This document shows, in pieces, positions 50,001 to 61,700 of a stretch of 64,000 nt of DNA. The position numbers were made by a program, and so were the translations under genes. This stretch comes from Lepturacanthus savala (Eukaryota; Chordata; Actinopteri; Scombriformes; Trichiuridae), in NCBI GenBank assembly GCA_030544235.1, contig CM060470.1, forward strand, positions 6,512,856 to 6,576,855. The letters are read 5' to 3'. Every line of letters begins with the position of its first letter. The stretch's first letter is position 1. Below the pieces are notes generated by a model, which saw only the letters and a list, made by a program, of their open reading frames with translations, was not told where the DNA came from and searched no databases.

Positions 50001-53000
50001 GCAGCGTGAACGCTTCATAGCCTTCACTTACACTTTCCCCTTTAAAGGTCCCATATTTTATACATTTCACCAGTTTTATTTAAAATGTTGATATCTCTAT
50101 GTGTGGTTTTAAAAACTAAAAATGTCACCTCATTATAGTTTTACATCTCCTCTCAAGTTTCTCTCTGAAACTCTAGAACAGGTTGTTTTGTGTCTGTTTC
50201 ATTATTATTTATGAGCCACTTATCTGATTGGTTGATTTGAATGACCAAATATAGATGTGACAACACAACTTATCAGTTGTGAATGTTTTGTGCCATGGTT
50301 TTAGTTCTTCGGTTGTAATAACTTCCATTGCTCAAGCACTCAATGTAGCCTATGTATAACATGATTCTTATAAATAAATAGGACGAAATTTTAAATGAAT
50401 TCCTGATTTTGGTTTTAATTGTTGCATTATAGTTATGGCATTTATTGTTTTAATGGTGTGATGCAAGTTTTTGTGATGCATGAAAATGTTGTTATGCACT
50501 GAAACTTGATTTGAAGAAAATTCATGAATGAAACCAAAATCATAATATCTGCCAGAAAAATCATAGCTCAATTGTTTTCTTAAAATCATTCAACCCTAAT
50601 TTACCATTTCAGCATCGTCATTGCGATGTTCACAAGTACAAATAATTTATCTCAAACACTCCATGTTACAATTCCAGTCAGGAGAAGAAACACAGCTATG
50701 TGGTGTTGCACCATAGGAGAGAAAGGTTCCAGAACCCAATTCTTTAGCATTAAAGTTAAAGAAAGGATGGTCTGCACAGTATTTTTTCATATCGCAACAT
50801 ATATATCACAGGAAAAATTGCAATATTGCAACGTCAGTTCTTCCTAATATTCTATTCTATTCTTTCTATGATGCCGGACCTTTAATGTAGATTAATTTAG
50901 ATCACTGCTAATATACAGCACTCAGATTAAATTATAGCTCCGCACTGAGTACAGAATTTGTTCAGTCGAATCCCATAGCAGAAAACAGATTACTGCAAGA
51001 GAATGAGAGCCAGCGAGAAGCGAAGGATCTCCCACAAGTCACAGAAACTGATAATGGTAGAAAGAGGGGAAGAAAAAAGCAGAAGAGAGGAGGCGGGTGT
51101 GTCTCTATTAAACGTGGAGAGCAGCCAGCAAAACAGTTTCACAGCAATCAGTGCGGCTTAAATTTCCCTTCGATTTCCTGTGCAGGACAGTCGGTGGGGA
51201 TTGATTTGTGCTACCTAGCCACAAATACACACACGGATAAACTCTGTTTTTCTGCCTGTATTTTACGAACATACACACACACACACACACTGTTTTGTTC
51301 CAGTCTGGTTTGCGAATGCCATTAACAGGCAGTGGTATCATGTCCTCTGTATTCTCTTAATGCTCTGCTAATGCTCTCTAACAGCATTTAGTGGTAGACT
51401 AGATTGAAGCATTGATTGTTTCTCCCGGATATGACTTTGACCGAGTTTTTATATCTGTAGTCTTGCTTAATGACAAGATGTATTCATGTGTGTGTGTGTC
51501 AGTGTTGTATATGAGCAAGGGTGGGGTGGCTGGAAGTGAATTTCCCCAGAGCACAGACATTATTCATGAGTCTGCTAAGTGCTTTATCCTTAATGGAGAA
51601 AAAGGCGAGAGCAATCGCTCTCCGCCCGTACTTCTTCCTGCGAAATATTCATGTGACAGTGTATTTACATTTTACTTATGCTTCTCCTGCTTGTTTTAGA
51701 GCAACCTGCTTTAAGTACATTAAAATCAAATGCATAACTGCTTCTCCAGGTGTCACACTCGGACTCACGCATACAAATTGCACAGACACCTTGACAAGTA
51801 ACAGTAGAAGTGTGAAAAGTCACTCCTAAGTCTTTGTTTAAAAGAAATACTACTATATTGCTACTTTGGCCATTTTTCTTTATAACTTTAAGATTCCATA
51901 TTTGACACTTATTATGGCTTTTATTGAAGTTTAGATATCCATAACAAGATACATTTTAAGTACCAAAAGTCATATATCAATATAGTTTAACATCTCCTCT
52001 CTTAAGCTTCTCTCTAGAGCTCTAGAAAGAACAGGCAGTGTCTCATTTATATTAATGAGCCACTCCTCTGATTGGCTGATTTAAATGTTAGTTTTAAGCC
52101 ACAGTTTCTAAATTTGGGCCGTGCACATTTTCTCTGTGGATTGAGCATTATGAAACACAGGACATGCTATTTATTTAACACCCAGACCTTATAATCAAAA
52201 AAGAAATTAAACAACTACCACCATTAATTTAGGCTCTTTTCTTTAACCTTTACCAAAAAAATAGCAAACAACAGTAATAAGAGGTAATGTTGGTACTTAT
52301 TTTTACCTTTAGATGCAACCAGACTAGACACTTAGCTTCAATCCAATTCTTTATTTTATCGATCAGACAGGAGAGTAGTATTATTTTAACACAGATAGTA
52401 CAGCAGGTATCTGCGTGGTCCGAGGCTCAGGTCTCTCTTAGCCTGACTTCCTGCTGCTGGATCGAGATAAATAGAAATAGGCTTGTGATGTAGAGCTTAG
52501 CCCTCACGCCTTCCTTTTATCTGTCAGATACATATAAGCACCGAACAGGCTTAGGGAGGTTAGTAATTACACCCACTGGAATCTTGTTAGGGCTTCATTC
52601 ATTAGAACACTGTACTTTACAGGGTGTGTCTGTTTCTAGATCATGCATCAGTGTTCAGTGCTATTCAAGTCATGGGGAAAAAAAACAACAAATGTATAGA
52701 AATCTATACAATTTTGCATTGTGTGCCTCACAACTTTTAACATTAACCTCTTAATTAGCTCTATTATTGTTTATTATGTCCATGTTTTCTCTCTCATACA
52801 GATATTTCTTTTGTGTTTTCCAGTATGCAAATTCAAAGCCCACAAACGCTGTGCTGTCAGAGCCACTAATAACTGTAAATGGACGACCCTGGCTTCCATA
52901 GGGAAGGATATTATTGAAGATGAGGATGGGGTAAGTTCGTGTATATGGACTTATTCATTTGTTTATTTATCTTTCTGGAAAATAACGTCTTTATTAAAAG

Positions 53001-54309
53001 ACATTTGTGCGTTTCAGATTTTCCCTAACATTAGGTCACCATGCCTTTAGGAAACGCCAACTAGTGTAAGAACTCATTTTCGGTGGAGTATTTGTTACAT
53101 TTGGCGGTTAAAATGAGGTTTTCAAGGTTTTTCCACAAGCTAAAACAAAACCTTCTGAGCAAAATTCTTAGGAAATATTGAATCACAATATTTTTTGCCC
53201 AAAACAAAAGGCTTGTTTTCATTAAAGATATTGAATATCGATGCAGAACTGCAGCCAGCAACTGCTGAATCCTGTTGCGTTTAAATGTGATCAGTTCGGC
53301 ATTTTCATGTATTTAGCATGTATTTATCTAAGGACCAGCAATAGAGGGGATTGTTTCTAATAGACATGATAGCACATGCAGGTAAATCAAAGTATTTCCC
53401 ATTTCTTGAACTTTTTTGTGTGTGAACCTACAGATTGCTATGCCTCATCAGTGGTTGGAAGGAAACCTGCCCGTCAGTGCCAAGTGTGCCGTGTGTGATA
53501 AGACATGTGGCAGCGTACTGAGACTGCAGGACTGGCGCTGCCTCTGGTGCAAAGCTATGGTGAGACATCTGTCACATACCCATTCGATGTAAAGACTTAA
53601 TTTGCCCCTTGCTGCATTACATCACCACTTAAAGGTCCAATATCATACACTTTTACTAGGTTTTAATTGAAATTTGTGGTTTTAAGTATCAAAAATCATC
53701 TCAATGTGATTTAGTTTTACAGCTTCTCTCTAGTGCTCTGGTTTTCTGTCTCTCTATTTAATATTTATGAGCTTTCTTTGAATGGCTGTGAATGGGGTGG
53801 TGGTGACTCTATCGTTGTGACTTCACATCTTCCTGGAAGTTCCGACAGCCCATTTTAAGGCACAGTTTCTGAATACGGGCTGTTTGCATTTCTTTGTGGA
53901 TTGAGCATTTTGAAACATGGGACAGGATTTATAGAGCACATATTTTATGCTCAAGAAATTAAAATCTCACTTTCTATGATATGAGACCTTTAAATCAATC
54001 ATGTATTATCCACTTATCCAAGCTATCATCTAATTATAAAAGTCAGACAACATTTCAAACGATTTAAATCTCATAAGTCTCTTAAGTCTCATTATATGTG
54101 AGGGGAATTTGTGGTTATGGCTGTAGTACATCAAAGTCTTAAAACTTGTTTTTCTCATCATATTTGCTGTTGTTCTGTTAGGTGCATACAGCCTGTATGG
54201 ACCTGTACCCTCGCAAGTGTCCTCTTGGTCAGTGCAAAGTCTCCATCATTCCCCCTACAGCACTCAACAGCATCGACTCGGATGGTAGGCATCACTTGCA
54301 CACACACAT

Positions 54310-54373
<64 letters not shown>

Positions 54374-55472
54374 CTATGCAATCATGCTGACTCACTCAAA
54401 GGGTCAAAGGTTCATACCAAACCACACCTATGAGCAGTCATTATAATTCAGAGGTGAATAAATGAGATTTTATGGCGTTTGGTTGGCTGATGTCTTCTCT
54501 GAACTTTGATCTCCTGCTCCTGTCACATGGATGGCAGCAGGAAAAAGGACAGGGAGAGCGTGATGATTCACTCCAATGTGATCAAGACCCTTTCAGGCAC
54601 ACAGTAACACACACACACACACCTGACTTGCATGTGCAAGGCAGAAAGGCAATATTAATATTTTTTTCTGTCAAATAATCAAATCTTTCTAAGCGCTCCC
54701 TGCTCATCATAAAGAGATGTTTGACAGGGGGGCGGGGCACCAACATTCGTTCCAGGAAACTGTCTTGCTTGTACAAGCCAGGTGGCTAAAAATAGCCACA
54801 TCACACAGGTCTACACACACCTTTATGAGGGTTTAAAAATAGAGCTGTGAAAAGAATGTGTGAGAAGATGATGCAATCCCTCCCAACTTGCGGTGAAAGT
54901 GGACACACCTCCTCAGCAGGAAAGAACACCAGCAGGCACACATCACACAAGAAGAAGAGCTCTGCACTGCAAAACCTGAAACCTTAACAGAAGACGACAT
55001 CTTGTGCTTGGTACGAATAATCCAATATTGAGTACAATTATCTTATTCCACTGGCAGATAATCCTTTGGCAGATTATCTTATTTCTTTTTTCTTGATTTT
55101 AGTCAATTTAATATTTTTTAAGGAGTGTGTTTTCTTAAAACAAGACCAAATTGACCCAAATCAGGAAAAAAAAAAAATGAAATAAGATAAATTATCTGCC
55201 AGTGGAATAATCTTTGTTTATATTATAAGATATCTTATACTCAACTTCAAGTTGTTTTTTTCCCTGATTAAGGTCAATTTAGTCTTGTTTTTAAAAACAA
55301 TACTAATATTTTCTTTAAAAAGAAGAATAAATTGACTAATGAGACAATTCTACTCAATATTGGACTAATTGTACCAAAAACAAGATATTTTACCTTAAAA
55401 GATTTCAGTTTCTTCAGTTTGCAGATGGCTACAATGCACTATGAAGCTATGAGTTCAACAAGAGGAGTTTGT

Positions 55473-55515
<43 letters not shown>

Positions 55516-55696
55516 TGTGCGTGTATGTGTGTTGTCTGTCTGTCTCTGTTCATATAAGATGACTCGGCCTGTCTATATCTACACGTGCATGTATGTGTGT
55601 GTGTGTACTCACATCAACCCATTGTAGATGGAAATCAGCACCTGCAAGACGGACTCAGATAAGCATGTGTGATTGGATTACTGTTGCCAGATCCAG

Positions 55697-55737
<41 letters not shown>

Positions 55738-58700
55738 GACCACTGAATCCGTATATAGCTGGCATCAGCTAATTGGTAGATGGATAAAAAGAGAGTGGCA
55801 GAGAGATGGAGGATGGGGAATCCAGATGAAAGAGAGGAGGATAAGACAAGAGCAAACATCTGTCCTTCACTCTCTCTGCATCTCCTCACGTGCCAGGACA
55901 CCGTCTGCCCAAATGCAGGCTGGGAAGAGGGGGAGTTTGGTTGTAATTGGCTGGGGGGAGTGGAGGGGGGGGCAGACTGGAGCACGTGCCGGAGAGTCGT
56001 GACTCCCCACATCCCTCCCTCTCATCTCTCTCTTTCTCCTCCTCTCGCCCTCCCTCACATCCATCCTTCACAAACAAAATGAGAAAGAGAGAGAAAAAAA
56101 AATCGAAGAGGGTAGACGGAGACATTAGAGAGCAAGAAGGAGGACATGCAGGAGTCTGCATAGGGGAAAGGAGGGAGTGCCATGAGAAGATAGCAGCGTC
56201 ACACGGCTAATATGCACAAAGCTGTCAACAGCGGGGGTGTACAGATTATGCTGTAAGCATGGAAAACTCTTGATGCATTACCCCATCGCGGGTTCATGTA
56301 TATGTGCATGCATGTGCGCCTGCACGTGCATTTATGCTCTAATACTGAGCTAAAAATGATTTTTGGCATGTGCCACGTATTATTAAACTCAGTCTCTCAC
56401 ACACACTGAGACTTTGACGACAGTTGTTCGACACCAGCTGCTGCTACCATTGTTTTGAGCTGTATTATTGGTTATATAGCATTAAAGGGCCAGTTCACCC
56501 AAAACACACAAAAATAGATTTCTTTTTTTTTTTTTTTTTTTTTACCTTTAGAGCTACCCAGCTGTGCAGGTTTATGTCTTTTATTCACTGTGAAGCTTTT
56601 GCTGCCACTGTATTGAATAGTGCTTACAGGGCTCAAAGCATTAAACACATGTTTCCTTTTTTTTCAACGCCATCTTCTTCTCAGGCTTCTGGAAGGCCAC
56701 CTGTCCCCCATCATGTGCCAGTCCCCTCCTGGTTTTTGTCAACTCCAAAAGTGGAGACAACCAGGGCGTGAAATTCTTACGACGCTTCAAGCAGCTCCTC
56801 AACCCGGCTCAAGTCTTCGACCTGGTCAACGGTGGGCCGCACCTCGGGTGAGGAAAACAGATTCAAACAGCACATAAATAATTTTAATTTTATTAGTATT
56901 AAATTTTGTTTTCATTCCTTACTCTGTTTTCTATTTTTCTTTTCTTTATTTATTTAGTTGTTTTGTTTCAGCTTTGCCCACAATAAAAACATAAATGTAG
57001 CAGGATGAATGAAATAACAGCATTTGTAATGTAAACACCTGCAATAATTTAATAAAAAAAAACACATATGCATACAGTGCGGTCTAAAGCATTACATGAC
57101 CCTAAAGAATTACTTAATTTGTGTGTTTTTTTCAGCTTGCGCCTGTTTCAGAAGTTCGACAACTTCCGGATTTTGGTGTGTGGAGGTGACGGCAGTGTGG
57201 GCTGGGTCCTCTCAGAGATTGACAAGCTCAATCTCCACAAACAGGTAACACACATAGCATTGTAGTGACATTCTAATGTCATCAACAATAGAAGCGAGCA
57301 GGCCTTTACTTTTTCCTGTTTTACAAATAAACCAGTGTAGTACCCGTAGGAAGTATGTATTCCTATAGAAAAGTGGAAGCTTAAGTATATTTTTCATGTT
57401 TTCTTTCCATGTTTTTTCATGTATATTGGTTAAGACATGCAGATATATTTCAAGGAGAGACCTGCAAGTTCAGTTATTGTTTGAAAAAGGCTACAATTTA
57501 TGTTGAAAGTGCCAACAATCTGAAATTGTGTTGACAGGCCAAGTAAAACTGGACTCATGATAAATCTCTTACTTTGAACTTTTTCCTATATATAGTATAT
57601 AACAACCTGGGCATGTTACTGTTTATATGTGTTTATAAATAAATGAGTTTAGGCCCAGATTCTGTTCTGTTAGGTGATAGTGCTGGGATTACCTGAGGGT
57701 CTGTGAATGCGTCTTGGAGTAAGACAGCTAACAGCCTGTGTTAGCGTGAGGAATAAAGTAGCAGCTAAACTGGCTAACGTCATAGTGTGTGGTTTTTGAG
57801 AGACATTACAATACTTTTGTTACATTGGCTGCACAGTTGGTGCAGGAAGAAACAGGACAACAGTTTTGTATTGTAGTTAAAAGTTAAAGCGCCGGGATGC
57901 AACATGAGGAGGAGCTTCATGATACAGAGCTTTACACTGTCATAAAAGTACTGCTGCAGGATAATGCTGTATTATGTAAGTCTATGGGATTTTAACTTTT
58001 AATGATTGTTATGATGTTTTGAGGTATCGATCAAAAAAATTCCAAAAAATTTCCAAAAAAAAACAGTGTCCGAAAACAGAAAAGTAGATAAAAGTGATGT
58101 ATCTTTGTGCATCCTGCCAGTTCAGGCTCGTTGCCTTTGCTCCTGGCCAGCTTATATAAAGACACACACACACATACCTCATATTGAATGCAATAGGCAT
58201 GTACACCCTGATGCCAAATATACCCCGTGTCTGTGTTTCAGTGCCAGCTGGGGGTGTTGCCCTTGGGCACGGGCAACGATCTGGCGCGGGTGCTGGGCTG
58301 GGGCCCGTCATGTGACGACGACACCCAGCTGCCCCAGATCCTGGAGAAGCTGGAGAGAGCCAGCACCAAGATGCTGGACCGCTGGAGCATCATGACCTAC
58401 GAGATTAAGATCCCACCCAAACACAGCTGCCCCACCACGCCTGAGGGAGCTGACGACTGCCAGGTACTCACAAGAGCTGACAGATATTCACACGCATCAG
58501 TAGACACTATCAGACCCAGCAGGGCATCCAGTCAGACAGATGAGAGTGGGAGGTACAGTATTTTTTCAACCTTTCAAATACTACTGAGAGAGATGGGAGA
58601 ATACATTATTTCAGTGGCCTTATACATCTTCACATATTCATATTTTTTGCTGCTAACAAACTAATGTCATGCAAACTCTGTTTTCTGTGTGTTTTTTTTT

Positions 58701-61700
58701 CAGTTTCACATTTCAACTTATGAGGATTCAGTAGCTGCTCACCTCACAAAGATCCTCAACTCTGAGCAGCACTCTGTGGTCATCTCCTCTGCCAAGTGAG
58801 TGACTCTAATGGGACAGTTGTAACAGGGATATTGCAGATTCGTAGGTGTTCTAGAATCCACAATCAGCCATTTTACGGTGCTTATTCAGACACTTTAAAA
58901 GAAGCTGTTAGGAAAAGCGAGGTTGTGATGTCACAACTATATAGTCACACTGCAAAAACTGAAATCTGGTGATGGGGGAAATATCTTGTTTTTGGTACAA
59001 TTAGTCCAATAGTAGAATTGTCGTATTTCACTGGCAGATAATTTATATTATTTCAAGTTTTTTTTTCCTGATTTGTGTCAATTTGGCCTTGTTTTAAGAA
59101 AACAAGACTAGCATCTTTTAAAAAAGGATTAAATTGACTAAAATCAAGAAGAAGAATAAGCTAAATTATCTGCCAGTGGAATAAGATAATTCTACTCAAT
59201 ATTATACCAAAAACAAGATATTTTTTTCACTTGTTAAGATTTTAGTTTTTGCAGTGCACTAAGATGTTCATTAATATTAATGAGACAGACACAAAGAGAC
59301 CTGTTCTTTCTGGAGCTCCAGAGAAAAGCTTGAGAGAGGAGATGTCTTGTTTTTGGTACTTAAAACCAAAAATATATCCTGTGAGAGATATTAAAATGTC
59401 AAAAATAGCTGGTCATTGTACAATCACAGGTATTCAATAGCTGTTTATAAACATATATTGACGTATTCAAATGTCACAAGGGTGGATCACAGCTCTTGAA
59501 GTCAAAGCAGAGCTGCAATTTACTGTATGATATCAATTTGTTGTAATTGTGCATATATTTTTAATATCTTTAGCCTCATACCATAATTGCCTAAGTAATA
59601 TTTTAGCCAAATTGAGATATTTGCATAACCTGAGTCTCCTACCACTGCTGGATCATCCTGTCTTTCTGCCTATGCCATTGGCCAGTCACAACACTTATTA
59701 GAATCCAAAAACGCTATATGCCTAAGTCATTCATTTTAATTAAGGCACTTTTAATACAAGCAAAATGGCAAAGAGAGAAACGACTGTATTTCTAGACACT
59801 AATTGTGATTTCAGTCAATCAAAGGGATAATGAACCGTATATTTTAACTTAAAATTACTGTTTTGCTTCATGTAAATTAAGCCACAATCCTGCATAATTC
59901 AGTTGCTATTTGATCTATTTGTTTTTGCATATTTGTTCACACAACTGGTTGAATGTACTTTTAAAATATCAATAAACAGTACCAATAATATAATAAAATA
60001 CCATTGTGATTTCTAAAAATCATGTTTTCATATGATTTAGGTAATTATGGGATAAGGCTAATGATATACTGATATAGTGATTACAGACTTTAACTGAGAA
60101 AGGACAGAACAAACACAGTCAGATTAGAAATGTCTCTACAGATAATCAGCTATCAGTGCTTCGGTTCATCCCATGTTTTCATTGTTACACATTTAATTCA
60201 AAAAAATGTTTTTCTTCTTCTTTTTTAGGATTTTGTGCGAAACAGTGAAGGATTTCGTTGCCAAAGTGGGGAAAGCCTATGAAAAAAGCACAGAGAACAT
60301 TGACGAATGCGACACCATGTCTCTCAAAGTAAGCCACAAAAAACAACGAAAGGCAGCTCCTCGCATATTGAGTCCCTGCTAATTTACTGTCACCTCAACG
60401 CTGTCACAGCACTCCATCTAACTTCTGTCTCTCCTCCTCTGCGCCCGCCAGTGTGCCATCCTGAATGAGAAACTGGATTCCCTCCTGCAGACCCTCAACA
60501 CGGAGTGCCAGGCTCTACCTCTGCTTCCCCACTCCACTCCCCCTATTGTGGAGGAGGAGCAGGAGGAGGAGGAGGAGGAGGAAGAGGCCAGCGAGGAGAG
60601 CCTCACGGAGCTGAAGGAGAAGCTGGAGGAGGAGGAGACGGAGAAAGGTGGAGGCGGTTCTCCACACCAGCTGTTTAAAAGCAGGGAGCAGCTGATGCTC
60701 AGGGCCAACAGTCTGAAGAAAGCTGTGCGACAGATTATAGAACAGGCCGAGAGAGGTAAAACCACACCTGAACCCGCTTTAACATTGTTTTTAGTTTATT
60801 GTTTATAGTATAAAACCAGTGGTGGAAAGGACATTTACTCAAGTGCTGTACTTAAGTACAACATCACAGTACTTTACTTGAGTATTTCCATCTGGTGCTA
60901 CTTTATGGGATAATGACAAAAATGTCCTGTGGCGTAACCCTTAAAAACTTGTTACCAGGTAGTTTTTTTTGTTTTTTTCAGTTTAACCCAGGTAAATGAT
61001 GAGTAACTTCATCCACCACAGTATAAAACTGAACTATTGAAATTACATGAGAAGTGGTATCGTGAGGAGAAATGTGAAGCAGAAAGAAATGTAGAAATCT
61101 TTTATCTTTAAATATTTCATTAAAGCCCCAAGGCCTTATTTATTAATTTAATGCCTGCAACACACATAAAGAGAAACTGTCAGACTCTACTGTAGCTTCC
61201 TGTGTTGTCTTCATCCCTCCTGCCTTTCCTCTGTTCAGTGGTGGACGAGCAGAACATCCACACAGAGGAGACGGAGCTGCCGTCCCCGCTGGAGTTCAGG
61301 AAGGACAGCGAGGAGGAGAACAGAGACAGCGAGAAGGACGAGGACACCAAGGAACTGGAAACGGTGCCGTGTGAGTTCACATGTCCGCTCTCTCCAAATC
61401 TGTGACCCGCTCGCGAACCTTTTACCTGCTTGGCCCTGACTCATTTTCATCATGGTCCGTTCCAAAAACGCTTAACCTGACCAGTCTCGCCTGTTTGATT
61501 TCCAAGTCTTCCACCGTGCCAGCTGGCATTGTTCTCAGTGACTGTTACACCAACCACTTAAAAGTAATTTTGTTTAATCAGAGGTTGAGGCCTCATTTGA
61601 GAAAAAAAAAACTTGGCTACTGTAGTGGATGTGTTTTTAACGTATTCCTTCCCCATTCGTCTCTGTTGGGAGACAAAACAATTCACGTGATTTATGCAGA

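Larger units (their letters stand above)
48912..52823. other. DGKH intron 5 (3.9 kb)
   Basis: Contains a short CA/TA microsatellite (49494-49529), a family B element with both ends (50041-50885) and a second, worn family B copy (about 51890-52190). No exon seen. Confidence 0.7.
54285..56684. other. DGKH intron 8 (2.4 kb)
   Basis: A CA repeat lies immediately after the donor (54298-54372), followed by a duplicated family A element (54965-55423), GT microsatellites (55470-55530), a (CA)n run (about 55706-55732), a purine-rich stretch (55780-56190) and a poly-T run (56522-56543) upstream of exon 9. Confidence 0.75.
58796..60228. other. DGKH intron 12
   Basis: Holds a reverse-oriented family B copy (about 58810-58947 and 59257-59420) interrupted by a complete family A element (58948-59256). 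The rest (59420-60228) is AT-rich with nothing recognised. Confidence 0.7.

Noticed and set aside
54111..54446. His/Thr and Cys/Val frames across 54300-54372
   Set aside because: Translations of the CA microsatellite; the only real coding part is DGKH exon 8 at 54182-54284.
60418..60765. 115-codon antisense frame rich in Ser
   Set aside because: Shadow of the GAG-rich DGKH exon 14 on the opposite strand.
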